Position numbers and translations under genes: made by a program
Shown: one piece after another, positions 8,507 through 16,846 of the stretch
Numbering within the stretch: the stretch's first letter is position 1
Layout of the letters: each line of letters begins with the position of its first letter
The notes under the pieces: model-generated
What the model saw: the letters and a program-made list of their open reading frames with translations, nothing else
What the model was told of the DNA's origin: nothing
Database searches by the model: none
Assembly (NCBI RefSeq): GCF_036885195.1
Contig: NZ_CP133656.1
Span: 1,860,001 to 1,924,000 of the forward strand
Length of the DNA: 64,000 nucleotides
Direction of reading: 5' to 3'
Source of the DNA: Pectobacterium cacticida
Lineage (GTDB): Bacteria; Pseudomonadota; Gammaproteobacteria; Enterobacterales; Enterobacteriaceae

Positions 8507-10123
8507 ATGCACTACGGGTATTCTCTGGGCTATGCCGCGTTGATAGCCGCGATGGCGAATACAGCCATCGCGGCATCGGTTCCTGCGGGAACCATTTTGG
8601 CTGATAAACAGGAAATTGTCCGCCACATTAAAGATGAACCCGTGTCTCTTGACCCAATTAAAGCCGTTGGATTACCGGAAGCCCAGGTAGCTCGCGATCT
8701 GTTTGAAGGCCTCGTCAACCAGGACGCCAAAGGAAACAGTATTCCGGGCGTTGCGTTACGTTGGCGGACGACCGATAACCGCACGTTTATTTTTACCCTG
8801 CGCGATAATGCCCGCTGGTCTAACGGCGATCCGGTGACGGCAAAGGATTTTGTCTACAGTTGGCGGCGTTTAGTTGCGCCTGAAAACAGCGCGTCGTTTG
8901 CCTGGTTCGCCCGACTCGCTGGGCTTCAGAATGCCGAACAAATTCTCGCAGGCAAGCTGCCTGCCGAACAACTTGGCGTGACAGCCGTGGATGATCATAC
9001 GTTGAAAGTGCAACTCAGCAAACCCGTCCCCTATTTTGTTAGCCTGACAGCCAACTTCAGCCTGTTTCCGGTGCATCAGGCTACGGTAGAGAAATTTGGC
9101 AAGAACTGGACAAAACCGGGCAACCTGGTTGGCAATGGCGCATTTAAACTGGATCAACGTGTCGTAAATGAAAAACTGGTGCTCGTGCAGAATCCATATT
9201 ATTGGGATAACGCACACACGGTGCTGACAAAAGTGACCTTCGTGCCGATCAATCAGGAATCGAATGCGACGAAGCGCTATTTGTCCGGGGACATTGATAT
9301 CACCGAATCATTTCCGAAAAATATGTATCAAAAGCTGCTAAAAGATCTACCCGGTCAGGTTTATACGCCGGAACAGCTTGGCACCTATTATTATGCGTTT
9401 AATACGCAGCGTGCGCCGACCAACGATGCCCGTGTGCGGAAAGCGCTCTCATACGCTATCGATCGTCGAATCATTGCAGAAAAAGTGCTGGGGACGGGGG
9501 AAAAACCGGCCTGGCATTTTACGCCGGATGTCACAGCGGGATTCAATCCGGACGAAAGCCAGTTACAGCAGTATTCTCAGGAAGAATTGAATGCGCAGGC
9601 AAAAGCGCTGATGGCCGCTGCGGGCTATGGTCCAAACCATCCGCTGAAATTGTCGCTGCTCTATAACACCGCCGAAAGTCACCAAAAGGTCGCGATCGCC
9701 GTGGCATCCATGTGGAAAAAGACGCTAGGCGTAAAGGTTCGTCTCGTCAATCAAGAGTGGCAAACCTATATCGACAGCCGTAATAGCGGTAATTTTGACG
9801 TCGTGCGGGCATCGTGGATCGGCGACTATAACGAACCATCGACATTTCTCTCGCTGCTGACCTCACACCATAGCGGCAATATTGCGCGTTTTAAAAACGC
9901 CAATTACGATCGTGTACTGGATGAGGCGGGCAATCAGACCGATGCTCAGGCGTTGAATGCCGATTATAACCGCGCTGAACAACTCTTGCTGGAGGAAGCG
10001 CCGATTGCCCCGATCTATCAATATACCAATGGACGCCTCATTAAACCGTGGGTAAAGGGGTATCCGATTGCCAATCCCGAAGATGTGGCATACAGCCATC
10101 GCCTTTATATTGAAAAGCATTAG
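8507..10123 (+). CDS. mppA: Periplasmic murein peptide-binding protein MppA
   Basis: This 538-residue family-5 solute-binding protein has an N-terminal signal peptide (residues 1 to about 22). It follows E. coli MppA almost residue for residue (HIKDEPVSLDPIKAVGLPE, GDIDITESFPKNMYQKL, APIAPIYQYTNGRLIKPW). MppA delivers murein tripeptide to the OppBCDF permease for cell-wall recycling. No permease genes are next to it, as in E. coli. The ribosome site is weak, and the ATG at 8507 is the first that includes the signal peptide. OppA is the nearest alternative, but the overall match favours MppA. Confidence 0.9.
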   Translation: MHYGYSLGYAALIAAMANTAIAASVPAGTILADKQEIVRHIKDEPVSLDPIKAVGLPEAQVARDLFEGLVNQDAKGNSIPGVALRWRTTDNRTFIFTLRDNARWSNGDPVTAKDFVYSWRRLVAPENSASFAWFARLAGLQNAEQILAGKLPAEQLGVTAVDDHTLKVQLSKPVPYFVSLTANFSLFPVHQATVEKFGKNWTKPGNLVGNGAFKLDQRVVNEKLVLVQNPYYWDNAHTVLTKVTFVPINQESNATKRYLSGDIDITESFPKNMYQKLLKDLPGQVYTPEQLGTYYYAFNTQRAPTNDARVRKALSYAIDRRIIAEKVLGTGEKPAWHFTPDVTAGFNPDESQLQQYSQEELNAQAKALMAAAGYGPNHPLKLSLLYNTAESHQKVAIAVASMWKKTLGVKVRLVNQEWQTYIDSRNSGNFDVVRASWIGDYNEPSTFLSLLTSHHSGNIARFKNANYDRVLDEAGNQTDAQALNADYNRAEQLLLEEAPIAPIYQYTNGRLIKPWVKGYPIANPEDVAYSHRLYIEKH

Positions 10124-10229
10124 CGGTATCGACTGCGCCGCGATAACGCTTCGGGGCGTCGGCTGGTTGAGTGCGGAGCTGGCTTAATAACAACAGGCTC
10201 TTATAACCAAACACCGTCGGAGACTACAT

Positions 10230-11213
10230 GTGAACTCTTTTGCTGAAAAAGCGTTACAGCCTAGCGGGGCGATTCATGCTTATCAGTTGGATGGGAAAGG
10301 CGGCATCATTCCCATAAACGATCTAGGCGAAATGAACAGCGCGCAAACTTGCTGGCTGCACCTGGATTCAACGCTGCCGGCCAGCGCACGATGGCTGAAT
10401 AACACGACGCTGGTGCCGGATAGCGCGCGCGATGCCTTATCGGGGGAAAGTCTTCGACCTAGGGTAACTCGTCTCGGAGAGGGGACACTTATCACGCTCC
10501 GAAGCATTAATCTCAATAGCGACGCACGGCCCGATCAACTGGTCGCCCTTCGCGTATTTATTACCAATAAGCTGATCATTTCTACCCGACGGCGCAAAGT
10601 TCAGGCTATCGACGATATGCTTAGCGACTTTAAAGAGGGGCATGGCCCGACAGATAGTGGAAGCTGGCTCGTGTCCATCGCAGAATTGTTGACCGATCAT
10701 ACCAGCGAGTTTATTGATGATTTACATGAGAAAATCATCGATCTGGAAGAAGACTTACTGGAACAAAAAACTCCCCCGCGCGGCGAACTGGCGTTGATTC
10801 GCAAGCAGCTTATCGTGTTACGTCGCTATATGACGCCCCAGCGCGATGTATTCTCCCGAATTTCGGGGGAAAAATTGCCTTGTATGCAGGATGATGACCG
10901 TCGCAGAATGCAGGAAATAGCCGATCGTTTAGGGCGAGGGCTTGAAGATCTGGATGCCAGCATCGCGCGCACTACGGTGCTCTCGGATGAAACCACCGCG
11001 TTGATGACTGAGGCCATGAACCGCCGTACCTATACGATGTCGCTATTAGCGATGATTTTTTTACCGACGACGTTCCTAACCGGATTATTTGGCGTCAATT
11101 TAGGGGGAATCCCTGGCGGCGATGCGCCATTTGGGTTTTATGCTTTTTGTCTGATGTTGGTAATTCTGGTTGGCGGCGTTGCATGGTGGTTAAAGCGCAG
11201 TAAATGGCTTTAG
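10230..11213 (+). CDS. zntB: Zinc transporter ZntB (CorA family)
   Basis: This 327-residue protein has the same length as E. coli ZntB. A large cytoplasmic N-terminal domain precedes two C-terminal spans, with the CorA-family signature in TGLFGVNLGGIPGG between them. It forms a pentameric zinc transporter in the inner membrane. The start is GTG; the alternative reading frames around it give no better start. Its downstream neighbour is the FnrS small RNA, as in E. coli. Confidence 0.95.
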   Translation: MNSFAEKALQPSGAIHAYQLDGKGGIIPINDLGEMNSAQTCWLHLDSTLPASARWLNNTTLVPDSARDALSGESLRPRVTRLGEGTLITLRSINLNSDARPDQLVALRVFITNKLIISTRRRKVQAIDDMLSDFKEGHGPTDSGSWLVSIAELLTDHTSEFIDDLHEKIIDLEEDLLEQKTPPRGELALIRKQLIVLRRYMTPQRDVFSRISGEKLPCMQDDDRRRMQEIADRLGRGLEDLDASIARTTVLSDETTALMTEAMNRRTYTMSLLAMIFLPTTFLTGLFGVNLGGIPGGDAPFGFYAFCLMLVILVGGVAWWLKRSKWL

Positions 11214-11281
11214 CGGTTTACGGTAAGTAAATGCGTAAAAGCTCACAAACTGCCAGCAATGGCTAAAAAAGCACGCGTAAA

Positions 11282-11295
11282 TTGAGCGATATCAA
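11282..11295 (+). promoter_or_regulatory. FNR box of the fnrS promoter
   Basis: TTGAGCGATATCAA differs from the FNR consensus TTGAT-N4-ATCAA at one base. Its centre is about 42 bases before the inferred FnrS start, the class II activator position. A -10-like TATCAT is at 11321-11326. This predicts anaerobic induction. Confidence 0.85.
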
Positions 11296-11330
11296 CATTT
11301 TTGACCTTATAGTACGGCACTATCATTCCC

Positions 11331-11450
11331 GCAGGTGAATGCAACGTCAAGCGATGGGCGTTGCGCTCCATATTGTCTTACTTCCTTTTTTGAATTACTG
11401 CATAGCACAATTGATTCACACCATGCCGACAGTTTGTCGGCTTTTTTTTT
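11331..11450 (+). ncRNA. fnrS: FnrS small regulatory RNA
   Basis: The stretch beginning GCAGGTGAATGCAACGTC and continuing through GCGATGGGCGTTGCGCTCC matches E. coli FnrS as I remember it, nearly base for base until the terminator. It ends in a GCCGAC/GTCGGC hairpin plus a run of T. FnrS is an Hfq-dependent RNA made under anaerobic conditions by FNR (and ArcA) that represses mRNAs of aerobic and oxidative-stress enzymes. Location after zntB and before ttcA is the E. coli location. The 5' end is taken from homology and promoter spacing. Confidence 0.93.
11425..11450 (+). terminator. Terminator of fnrS
   Basis: The stem GCCGAC (11425-11430) pairs with GTCGGC (11436-11441) and is followed by nine T. 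It forms the 3' end of the small RNA and would also stop readthrough from zntB. Confidence 0.9.
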
Positions 11451-11588
11451 ATTCCTCGATTTGACTTTACTACCATGCCATATCGCCTGTTGTACAGACG
11501 ATAGTGGTGGATTCGGGCACCAGGTGATCTTCGCGCTGATTACCTGATTATGCGGAGCGAGAAGGCTATTCGTGGCGACAATGATGTG

Positions 11589-12524
11589 CTATTTGACTTC
11601 TACCACATCGAGACGCACGAGCGATGACGCGTCGTCATCCTCTTCCTGCTGCCAACCAACAGGCTGTAAAGGAAGATCGTCTCGATCAAAAGCCAGATCG
11701 CCACCATCAATCACCTCGCTACCGTGATGAATACCTTTGAAATCAAATAGCGCCCGATCGGCAAGATGAGAGGGAACCACATTTTGCATGGCGCTGAACA
11801 TGGTCTCGATACGACCAGGGTAGCGCTTATCCCAGTCACGCAGCATGTCCTTAATCACCTGACGTTGCAGATTAGGCTGCGATCCGCACAGGTTACAGGG
11901 AATAATCGGGTACTGTCTGGCTTCGGCAAAACGTTCGATATCTTTTTCCCGACAATAGGCAAGAGGGCGGATAACGATATGCTTACCGTCATCGCTCATT
12001 AGCTTAGGCGGCATGCCTTTCAACTTTCCACCGTAGAACATGTTCAGGAACAATGTTTGCAAAATATCGTCGCGGTGGTGACCAAGCGCAATTTTGGTCG
12101 CGCCAAGCTCTGTCGCGGTCCGGTACAAAATACCGCGGCGCAGGCGTGAACACAGGGAACACGTGGTTTTGCCTTCCGGGATCTTATCTTTGACAATCCC
12201 ATAGGTATTTTCTTCGACGATCTTATATTCCACGCCGAGGTTAGCAAGATATTGAGGCAGGACATGCTCCGGAAAACCCGGCTGCTTCTGATCCAAATTT
12301 ACGGCAACCAGAGAAAAATTAACGGGTGCGCTTTGTTGCAGATTTCGCAAAATCTCCAGCATAGTGAAACTGTCTTTTCCACCGGACAGGCAAACCATAA
12401 TGCGGTCGCCTTCTTCAACCATATTGAAATCCGCAATGGCTTCGCCGACGTTACGTCGCAGGCGTTTTTGCAATTTATTGAGATTGTATTGTTGTTTTTG
12501 GTTAATTTTTTGATTTTCTGACAT
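11589..12524 (-). CDS. ttcA: tRNA 2-thiocytidine(32) synthetase TtcA
   Basis: This 311-residue enzyme thiolates cytidine 32 in several tRNAs. It has the PP-loop ATP-binding motif SGGKDS near residues 47-52 and paired cysteines in TTCSLCSRLRRG and IPCNLCGSQP that hold the [4Fe-4S] cluster. Sequence and length match E. coli TtcA closely. The 5' coding end (12470-12524) corresponds to the site where the Rac prophage integrates in E. coli, and an integrase fragment indeed lies just upstream. Confidence 0.96.
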   Translation of the reverse strand: MSENQKINQKQQYNLNKLQKRLRRNVGEAIADFNMVEEGDRIMVCLSGGKDSFTMLEILRNLQQSAPVNFSLVAVNLDQKQPGFPEHVLPQYLANLGVEYKIVEENTYGIVKDKIPEGKTTCSLCSRLRRGILYRTATELGATKIALGHHRDDILQTLFLNMFYGGKLKGMPPKLMSDDGKHIVIRPLAYCREKDIERFAEARQYPIIPCNLCGSQPNLQRQVIKDMLRDWDKRYPGRIETMFSAMQNVVPSHLADRALFDFKGIHHGSEVIDGGDLAFDRDDLPLQPVGWQQEEDDDASSLVRLDVVEVK

Positions 12525-12572
12525 TTTATCTTATTCCTACACCCGTAAGGGGCACCAAAGGGGCAAAACGAT

Positions 12573-12820
12573 TCACAGCGCGAGTTTCCGATTCAGCATG
12601 CTAACGTAATCTTCATTCATGTCTCCAATCCATTTCTCATAGATTTCACACACCATTTGCGCGTTCTCATGCCCCATTTGGTTCGCAATAAACGAAGGGT
12701 TTGCACCTGCCGAGAGTAACCAGCAAGCATAAGTATGGCGCGTATGGTACGGATTACGACGACGAATACCAGATCGTTTTACCGCGGCATTCCACAATTG
12801 CCCGATAGACGGGAGGGAGC
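12573..12820 (-). pseudogene. Tyrosine-recombinase (phage integrase) fragment, C-terminal
   Basis: The last 75-80 residues of a phage-type integrase remain: SIGQLWNAAVKRSGIRRRNP, then the catalytic block YHTRHTYACWLLSAGANPSF with the R-H of the active site, then NQMGHENAQM and the Tyr in CEIYEKWIGDMN. Reading the same frame upstream gives recognisable sequence to about base 12820, where similarity stops. There is no start codon or catalytic N-terminal half, so it is a remnant. It lies 48 bases upstream of ttcA on the same strand, the place of intR in the Rac prophage of E. coli. Confidence 0.85.
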
Positions 12821-12825
12821 AGCTA

Positions 12826-13119
12826 ATTTTTTGTTCATGATTTTTTAGATAGAAATGATTCTGCTTCTGCCCATGATGAATCTGGAAAATATATTGCGTC
12901 TAATGATAAGGCGGGTGAAGCCGTTCAGGTTAGTGACAAAAACGATCCTGAACGGGTGGATGATCCTCGCATTAGTCGGGGAAATAAAGATGGCACAAAA
13001 CATAGGGGCTTCTGTAAGACTTTCAAAATAAGCAGTAAATTACTGAAGATAGCGTGTGTAGGGCGAGGCCGTTGTGAGAAAACCTCATGGCGATCTGATG
13101 CGCCACGAGGTAGTGAAAT
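12826..13119. other. Degraded DNA, probable prophage or gene remnant
   Basis: No intact gene is present. On the plus strand one frame stays open from about 12840 and reads FLDRNDSASAHDESGKYIAS, then SNDKAGEAVQVSDKNDPERV. This looks like a genuine polar protein tail without a start, before turning into unlikely sequence after about 13000. I do not recognise it. Together with the integrase stub it looks like the residue of a deleted element between ttcA and the uronate island. Confidence 0.4.
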
Positions 13120-14235
13120 TTACGCTAATACTGCTAATGCCTCTGTTAATGCAAGCATGGTGAGCGACTGACCATAGGTGCGCTGTTTGATGGCAATCTT
13201 ACGATAGTGATCGAGGTCGAACCCCACCGAGGTTCCGGCTGATACATCTGCCACTTCTCCCTGTGGGTTGATGCGGCTCAGCAAGGCATTGACGCCGTTC
13301 CAGGCGGCGGCGCGATAGCGCTCATCGAGCAGACCGAGCCGTATGCCTTTCAACAACGCATAGGTGAAACCGGCGGTGCCTGAGGCTTCGAGATAACTAT
13401 CTGGCTGATCGAGTAAGGTGCGCCACATACCGCTGACATCCTGATAACGCAGGGCGGCATCGGCCTGACGGCGGAAGGTACTGAGAATCATCTGATAGCT
13501 GGCATCTTTATTATCCAGCATTTCAAGAAAATCGACGGTGCTAATGGCCGCCCATCCGTTGCCACGTCCCCACAGCGCCTTGCCATAATTGCCATCGCCG
13601 GTAAAATTCCAGCCGTGCATCCATAGCCCAGTCTCTCTGTCAATTAGGTATTTGATATGCAGCAGAAACTGATAGCTTATTTCATCCAGGTAGGCCGGTT
13701 TACCGAGGTAGATACCAGCGCGCGCATAGAACAAGCCACTCATAAATAGCGTATCGACCCAGAGTTGTTCTTCATTGGGATGGTCACTGGTACAGTGGGT
13801 GAAGCCGTTTTCCTGGGTGCGAGGCAGTTGATGTTCGATCCAGTGCGCATATTCGTTGATGAGCGCTTCGTGTTCGTGCGTGTCGTTGACAACGCTCATC
13901 GTTGCTAGTGTTAACATCGGCGCCATGCGATTAATGTTCTTCTCCGGCAATCCTTCTGCCAACCGGCGTTGATACCATGCCAGTATATAGTCCAGATAAC
14001 GTTGTTCACCTGTCACTTGATGAAGCCGCCAGACACCGTAGATTCCTACGCCTTGCGACCAGTCCCAATTTTCAATCGAAAGATCTGAAGCGATCACCTT
14101 CTGCCGTTTTAAGGCGGCATCATCTGTGCGAATGGTAATAATCTCATTGAATAGCAACTCAAGTTTTTGATAAATGTCGTTATAGCGGCCTTCGATGTTT
14201 TTTATGTCTGCGTGCGTAGTGTCAGTAGCGTGCAT
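13120..14235 (-). CDS. GH105 unsaturated rhamnogalacturonyl/glucuronyl hydrolase
   Basis: This 371-residue (alpha/alpha)6-barrel enzyme is of the YteR/RhiN type. Family motifs are visible: WVDTLFMSGLFYARAG with the catalytic Asp, LWMHGWN, ALWGRGNGWAAI and SYLEASGTAGFTYALLKGI. Such enzymes remove the 4,5-unsaturated uronic acid from short oligosaccharides made by pectin or related lyases. There is no signal peptide, so action is cytoplasmic. The ATG at 14235 (GAGAAA ribosome site) is preferred; an upstream extension of 30 residues looks non-coding. It is the last gene of the three-gene operon behind the dehydrogenase and binding-protein genes. Confidence 0.88.
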   Translation of the reverse strand: MHATDTTHADIKNIEGRYNDIYQKLELLFNEIITIRTDDAALKRQKVIASDLSIENWDWSQGVGIYGVWRLHQVTGEQRYLDYILAWYQRRLAEGLPEKNINRMAPMLTLATMSVVNDTHEHEALINEYAHWIEHQLPRTQENGFTHCTSDHPNEEQLWVDTLFMSGLFYARAGIYLGKPAYLDEISYQFLLHIKYLIDRETGLWMHGWNFTGDGNYGKALWGRGNGWAAISTVDFLEMLDNKDASYQMILSTFRRQADAALRYQDVSGMWRTLLDQPDSYLEASGTAGFTYALLKGIRLGLLDERYRAAAWNGVNALLSRINPQGEVADVSAGTSVGFDLDHYRKIAIKQRTYGQSLTMLALTEALAVLA

Positions 14236-14336
14236 AGTTTTCTCACATGTATACAAATAGCAGAGTGACAGAATAAACGGGTTACCCCTTACTGAATGCC
14301 CTAACGCTAGATGAGCGCATGGCATAACTAACGGTA

Positions 14337-15623
14337 TTACATAATTTTTTTCAAGATACGTTGTCCCGCTTTTGGGAATGATTGTGCTATCTCTTCCAAC
14401 GTCATCTGGCCGTAATCGTATTTTTGTAAGTGCTCAAGGAAAGCGGCTAGCAATTGCGGGTTCTCCATATAAGGGGAGGGCATTATCGTGCCGCGCAACG
14501 ATTCCACCTGTTTTAGCCCCTGCGCTGACAATTGTGTCGTGTTAAGCGTGCCCACCATTGTGAGTTGTTGGCGAGCGGCCTGACTCAGCGGCACACCGCG
14601 TTGCAGCCCCATGGCATTAATCCCTTCGCGCTCATTGAGCAGGAAGTTGATCAACTGGGCGGATTCTTGCGGATAACGGGTATTTTTGCCGATGGAAAAT
14701 GCCATGGCCGGTTTATAGAATATGCCGCTGTCTTTAGCGCCCGGCAGCGTTGGATAGGGGCCAACTTCTAATGTGGCAGGTGCTTTTAGGCTACCAGAGA
14801 AGGTATTATCGGTGCTCCAGGTATGCACTCCACCAATTTTGCCTTCCAGCCAGTTGGGGATTTCCCAGGCGTTGGCTTTTCCATAGGATGCGAAGAACCT
14901 CATGTTTGGGATAACGTGCCCATCTACCAATTTTTTATACATCCCAAAGTAGTCCAGCCACTCTTGCGGTGTAAACGTAAAAGATTGAGTTTTATCATCG
15001 ATCATGGTTTTGTTGTATTTCTGAACCATGTATGAATTCAGAAACGTCATGATGGTGGTGTCATGGTGGGCAAGGACGAATGGGTAGTAATCATCCCCCA
15101 ATTGCTGTTTAAAAACCGGTCCGGCGGCCAACATGTCATCCCAGGTAGTGGGATAATTTAGACCTGCTTTTTGCCACAGCACTGGGTTGTAATACATGGA
15201 GCGCCCGGTCATGGCGACAGGGATGGCGTTAAGCTTATTGTCGACGCTGGTCATTTTAAGCGCCTGCGGGGAAAATTGTGTTAAATCTATCTCTTTGGCA
15301 TGATAAAGATTGTAGAAGCCGTTGCCATTTTTAGAAAATAATACGAGCCAGTTCCAGTTGGTTTGCATCACGTCTGGTTCAGTGTTGCCTGCCAATTGCG
15401 TTGTTAATTTCGAGAGATAGCCATCCCAACCAGCAGGCTCTGACTTTATCTTAATATCCGGATGCGCTTTTTCAAATGCAGCAATCGCGGCCATCGTTGC
15501 CTGATGACGTTGGTTACCGCCCCACCAGGAAAAACGCAATTCTTTGGTTTGTGCTTGTGCGCCAGCGATCCCGGTTATGGCAAAACTCACGGCGAAACAT
15601 AAAGGCAGGAATTTTATTTTCAT
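14337..15623 (-). CDS. Sugar ABC transporter substrate-binding protein (family 1)
   Basis: This 428-residue periplasmic protein has a signal peptide ending AGAQAQ at about residue 25. It has the family-1 solute-binding fold (LRFSWWGGNQRHQATMAAIA, FEKAHPDIKIKSEPAGWDGY, LAGNTEPDVMQTNW). The ATG at 15623 follows GAGG; an in-frame ATG 12 codons upstream lacks the signal-peptide geometry. It resembles binding proteins for oligogalacturonides such as TogB. No permease or ATPase gene is adjacent, so it must use a transporter encoded elsewhere. It lies between the dehydrogenase and GH105 genes, suggesting an uronide ligand. Confidence 0.85.
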   Translation of the reverse strand: MKIKFLPLCFAVSFAITGIAGAQAQTKELRFSWWGGNQRHQATMAAIAAFEKAHPDIKIKSEPAGWDGYLSKLTTQLAGNTEPDVMQTNWNWLVLFSKNGNGFYNLYHAKEIDLTQFSPQALKMTSVDNKLNAIPVAMTGRSMYYNPVLWQKAGLNYPTTWDDMLAAGPVFKQQLGDDYYPFVLAHHDTTIMTFLNSYMVQKYNKTMIDDKTQSFTFTPQEWLDYFGMYKKLVDGHVIPNMRFFASYGKANAWEIPNWLEGKIGGVHTWSTDNTFSGSLKAPATLEVGPYPTLPGAKDSGIFYKPAMAFSIGKNTRYPQESAQLINFLLNEREGINAMGLQRGVPLSQAARQQLTMVGTLNTTQLSAQGLKQVESLRGTIMPSPYMENPQLLAAFLEHLQKYDYGQMTLEEIAQSFPKAGQRILKKIM

Positions 15624-15681
15624 AACAACCTCATTATATTTGTAGGGTAGGGCATTCATACGTTATTTTTGCTGAGTGAAA

Positions 15682-16695
15682 CTAGAATTCCACAACTGCT
15701 TTTAACAGATTTTTATTATTTACTATTTGTGTTTCATAAATTTCCGCCAATGATGAAAAGTTAAATCGATGACTTAGCATCATTTTCGCGTCTATTTTCC
15801 CTTCACGCATCAATCTTGCTACTTTGGCAAAATCCTCATGGGTGGCATTCCGACTGCCTTTCATCGTTGTTTCCTTTTTATGAAAGTCAGGATCGGAAAA
15901 TGAAAGATTTCCTTTAAATAAGCCGACGAAAATAATGTGCCCGCCATGACGAATAAGATTGACACTGTTGTTCATGGCGAATTCATTGCCAGTGGCATCA
16001 ATCACTTTATTGGGCAACTCACCCTGAAAGCTGGCACGTAACTGTCGTTCAAACTGCGGATCGGTGGGATCTAGTACTGCAATGCTTAGTCGTTGATGGG
16101 CGTGTAATCGGCGCTCTGCTTGCGTATCGGCTAGAACGAGATTCACGCCGTCGGCTATTCCAATGGCGGCGATGCCCAGCCCTATCGGGCCGCCGCCGAC
16201 CACTAATACGTTATCTTCCGGCTGACATTCAGCGCGACGGATAGCGTGTGCGCTTATGGCGAAAGGCTCAATTAGCGCGGCGGCAGCCGGTGTAATCCCT
16301 TCGGCCAATAGAACATTGCTTTCTGGTACAGTGATGTATTCCACCATGCCGCCATCTTGGTGTACACCAATGACTGAGATATTTTCACAGCAGTTTGGTC
16401 GATGATCAAAACAGGCGCTACATCGATTGCAAGAAAGATAAGGAATAACGGCAGCCTGTTGGCCAACACTAAAATGAGTAACTTTATTACCGATAGCCAC
16501 AATGACGCCACAGATTTCATGGCCTAGCACGCGGGGATAATTAAAAAAAGGTTGTTTACCAGCCCATGCATGAATATCGGTACCACAGATACCGATCGTT
16601 TTGACTTTTAATAAGACTTCATTTTCCGCTGGTGTCGGCACTGGGCGTTCTTTATATTCAAAGCATGTTGGTTCTCGACAAATAAGGGTTTTCAT
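15682..16695 (-). CDS. lgoD: L-galactonate-5-dehydrogenase-like zinc alcohol dehydrogenase
   Basis: This 337-residue zinc-dependent medium-chain dehydrogenase has the catalytic zinc site GICGTDIHAW and GHEICG, structural cysteines in CNRCSACFDHRPNCC, and a Rossmann motif VVGGGPIGLGIAA. It tracks E. coli LgoD (YjjN) along its length, including ENISVIGVHQDGG and FHKKETTMKGSRNAT. LgoD oxidises L-galactonate to D-tagaturonate. It is the first gene of the operon with the binding-protein and GH105 genes, divergent from a GntR gene as in E. coli lgoD/lgoR. Activity on a related aldonate is possible. Confidence 0.85.
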   Translation of the reverse strand: MKTLICREPTCFEYKERPVPTPAENEVLLKVKTIGICGTDIHAWAGKQPFFNYPRVLGHEICGVIVAIGNKVTHFSVGQQAAVIPYLSCNRCSACFDHRPNCCENISVIGVHQDGGMVEYITVPESNVLLAEGITPAAAALIEPFAISAHAIRRAECQPEDNVLVVGGGPIGLGIAAIGIADGVNLVLADTQAERRLHAHQRLSIAVLDPTDPQFERQLRASFQGELPNKVIDATGNEFAMNNSVNLIRHGGHIIFVGLFKGNLSFSDPDFHKKETTMKGSRNATHEDFAKVARLMREGKIDAKMMLSHRFNFSSLAEIYETQIVNNKNLLKAVVEF

Positions 16696-16777
16696 TATTT
16701 ATTCTCTATATTTATTTTGTTTGGTGAGTTTATTTTTTACTAAAACATGCAACGATGTTGCGGAATGTTTTCAGTAA

Positions 16778-16791
16778 TGTGATAAATCACA
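16778..16791. promoter_or_regulatory. Palindromic operator candidate between lgoD and the GntR gene
   Basis: TGTGATAAATCACA is a perfect 14-base palindrome in the divergent intergenic region. It resembles a CRP half-site pair but with a 4-base instead of a 6-base spacer, so a GntR-type operator is the more natural reading. A second small palindrome, GCAAC-GAT-GTTGC, lies at 16749-16761. Confidence 0.45.
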
Positions 16792-16846
16792 CTGACTTTG
16801 GTTCTTAATCGGTTTTTAATGAATAAAAAACTGTAGAAGGATTTGT

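Noticed and set aside
11335..11547. Open frame of 70 codons between zntB and ttcA
   Set aside because: The stretch is explained by the FnrS small RNA; the frame crosses its terminator and has no ribosome site.
12956..13171. Open frame of 71 codons read as a gene
   Set aside because: It overlaps the end of the GH105 gene on the other strand, has no ribosome site, and its second half is low-quality sequence; treated as remnant DNA.
16778..16791. CRP site between lgoD and the GntR gene
   Set aside because: The half-sites TGTGA/TCACA are separated by four bases instead of six, so it does not fit CRP; kept only as a general palindrome.
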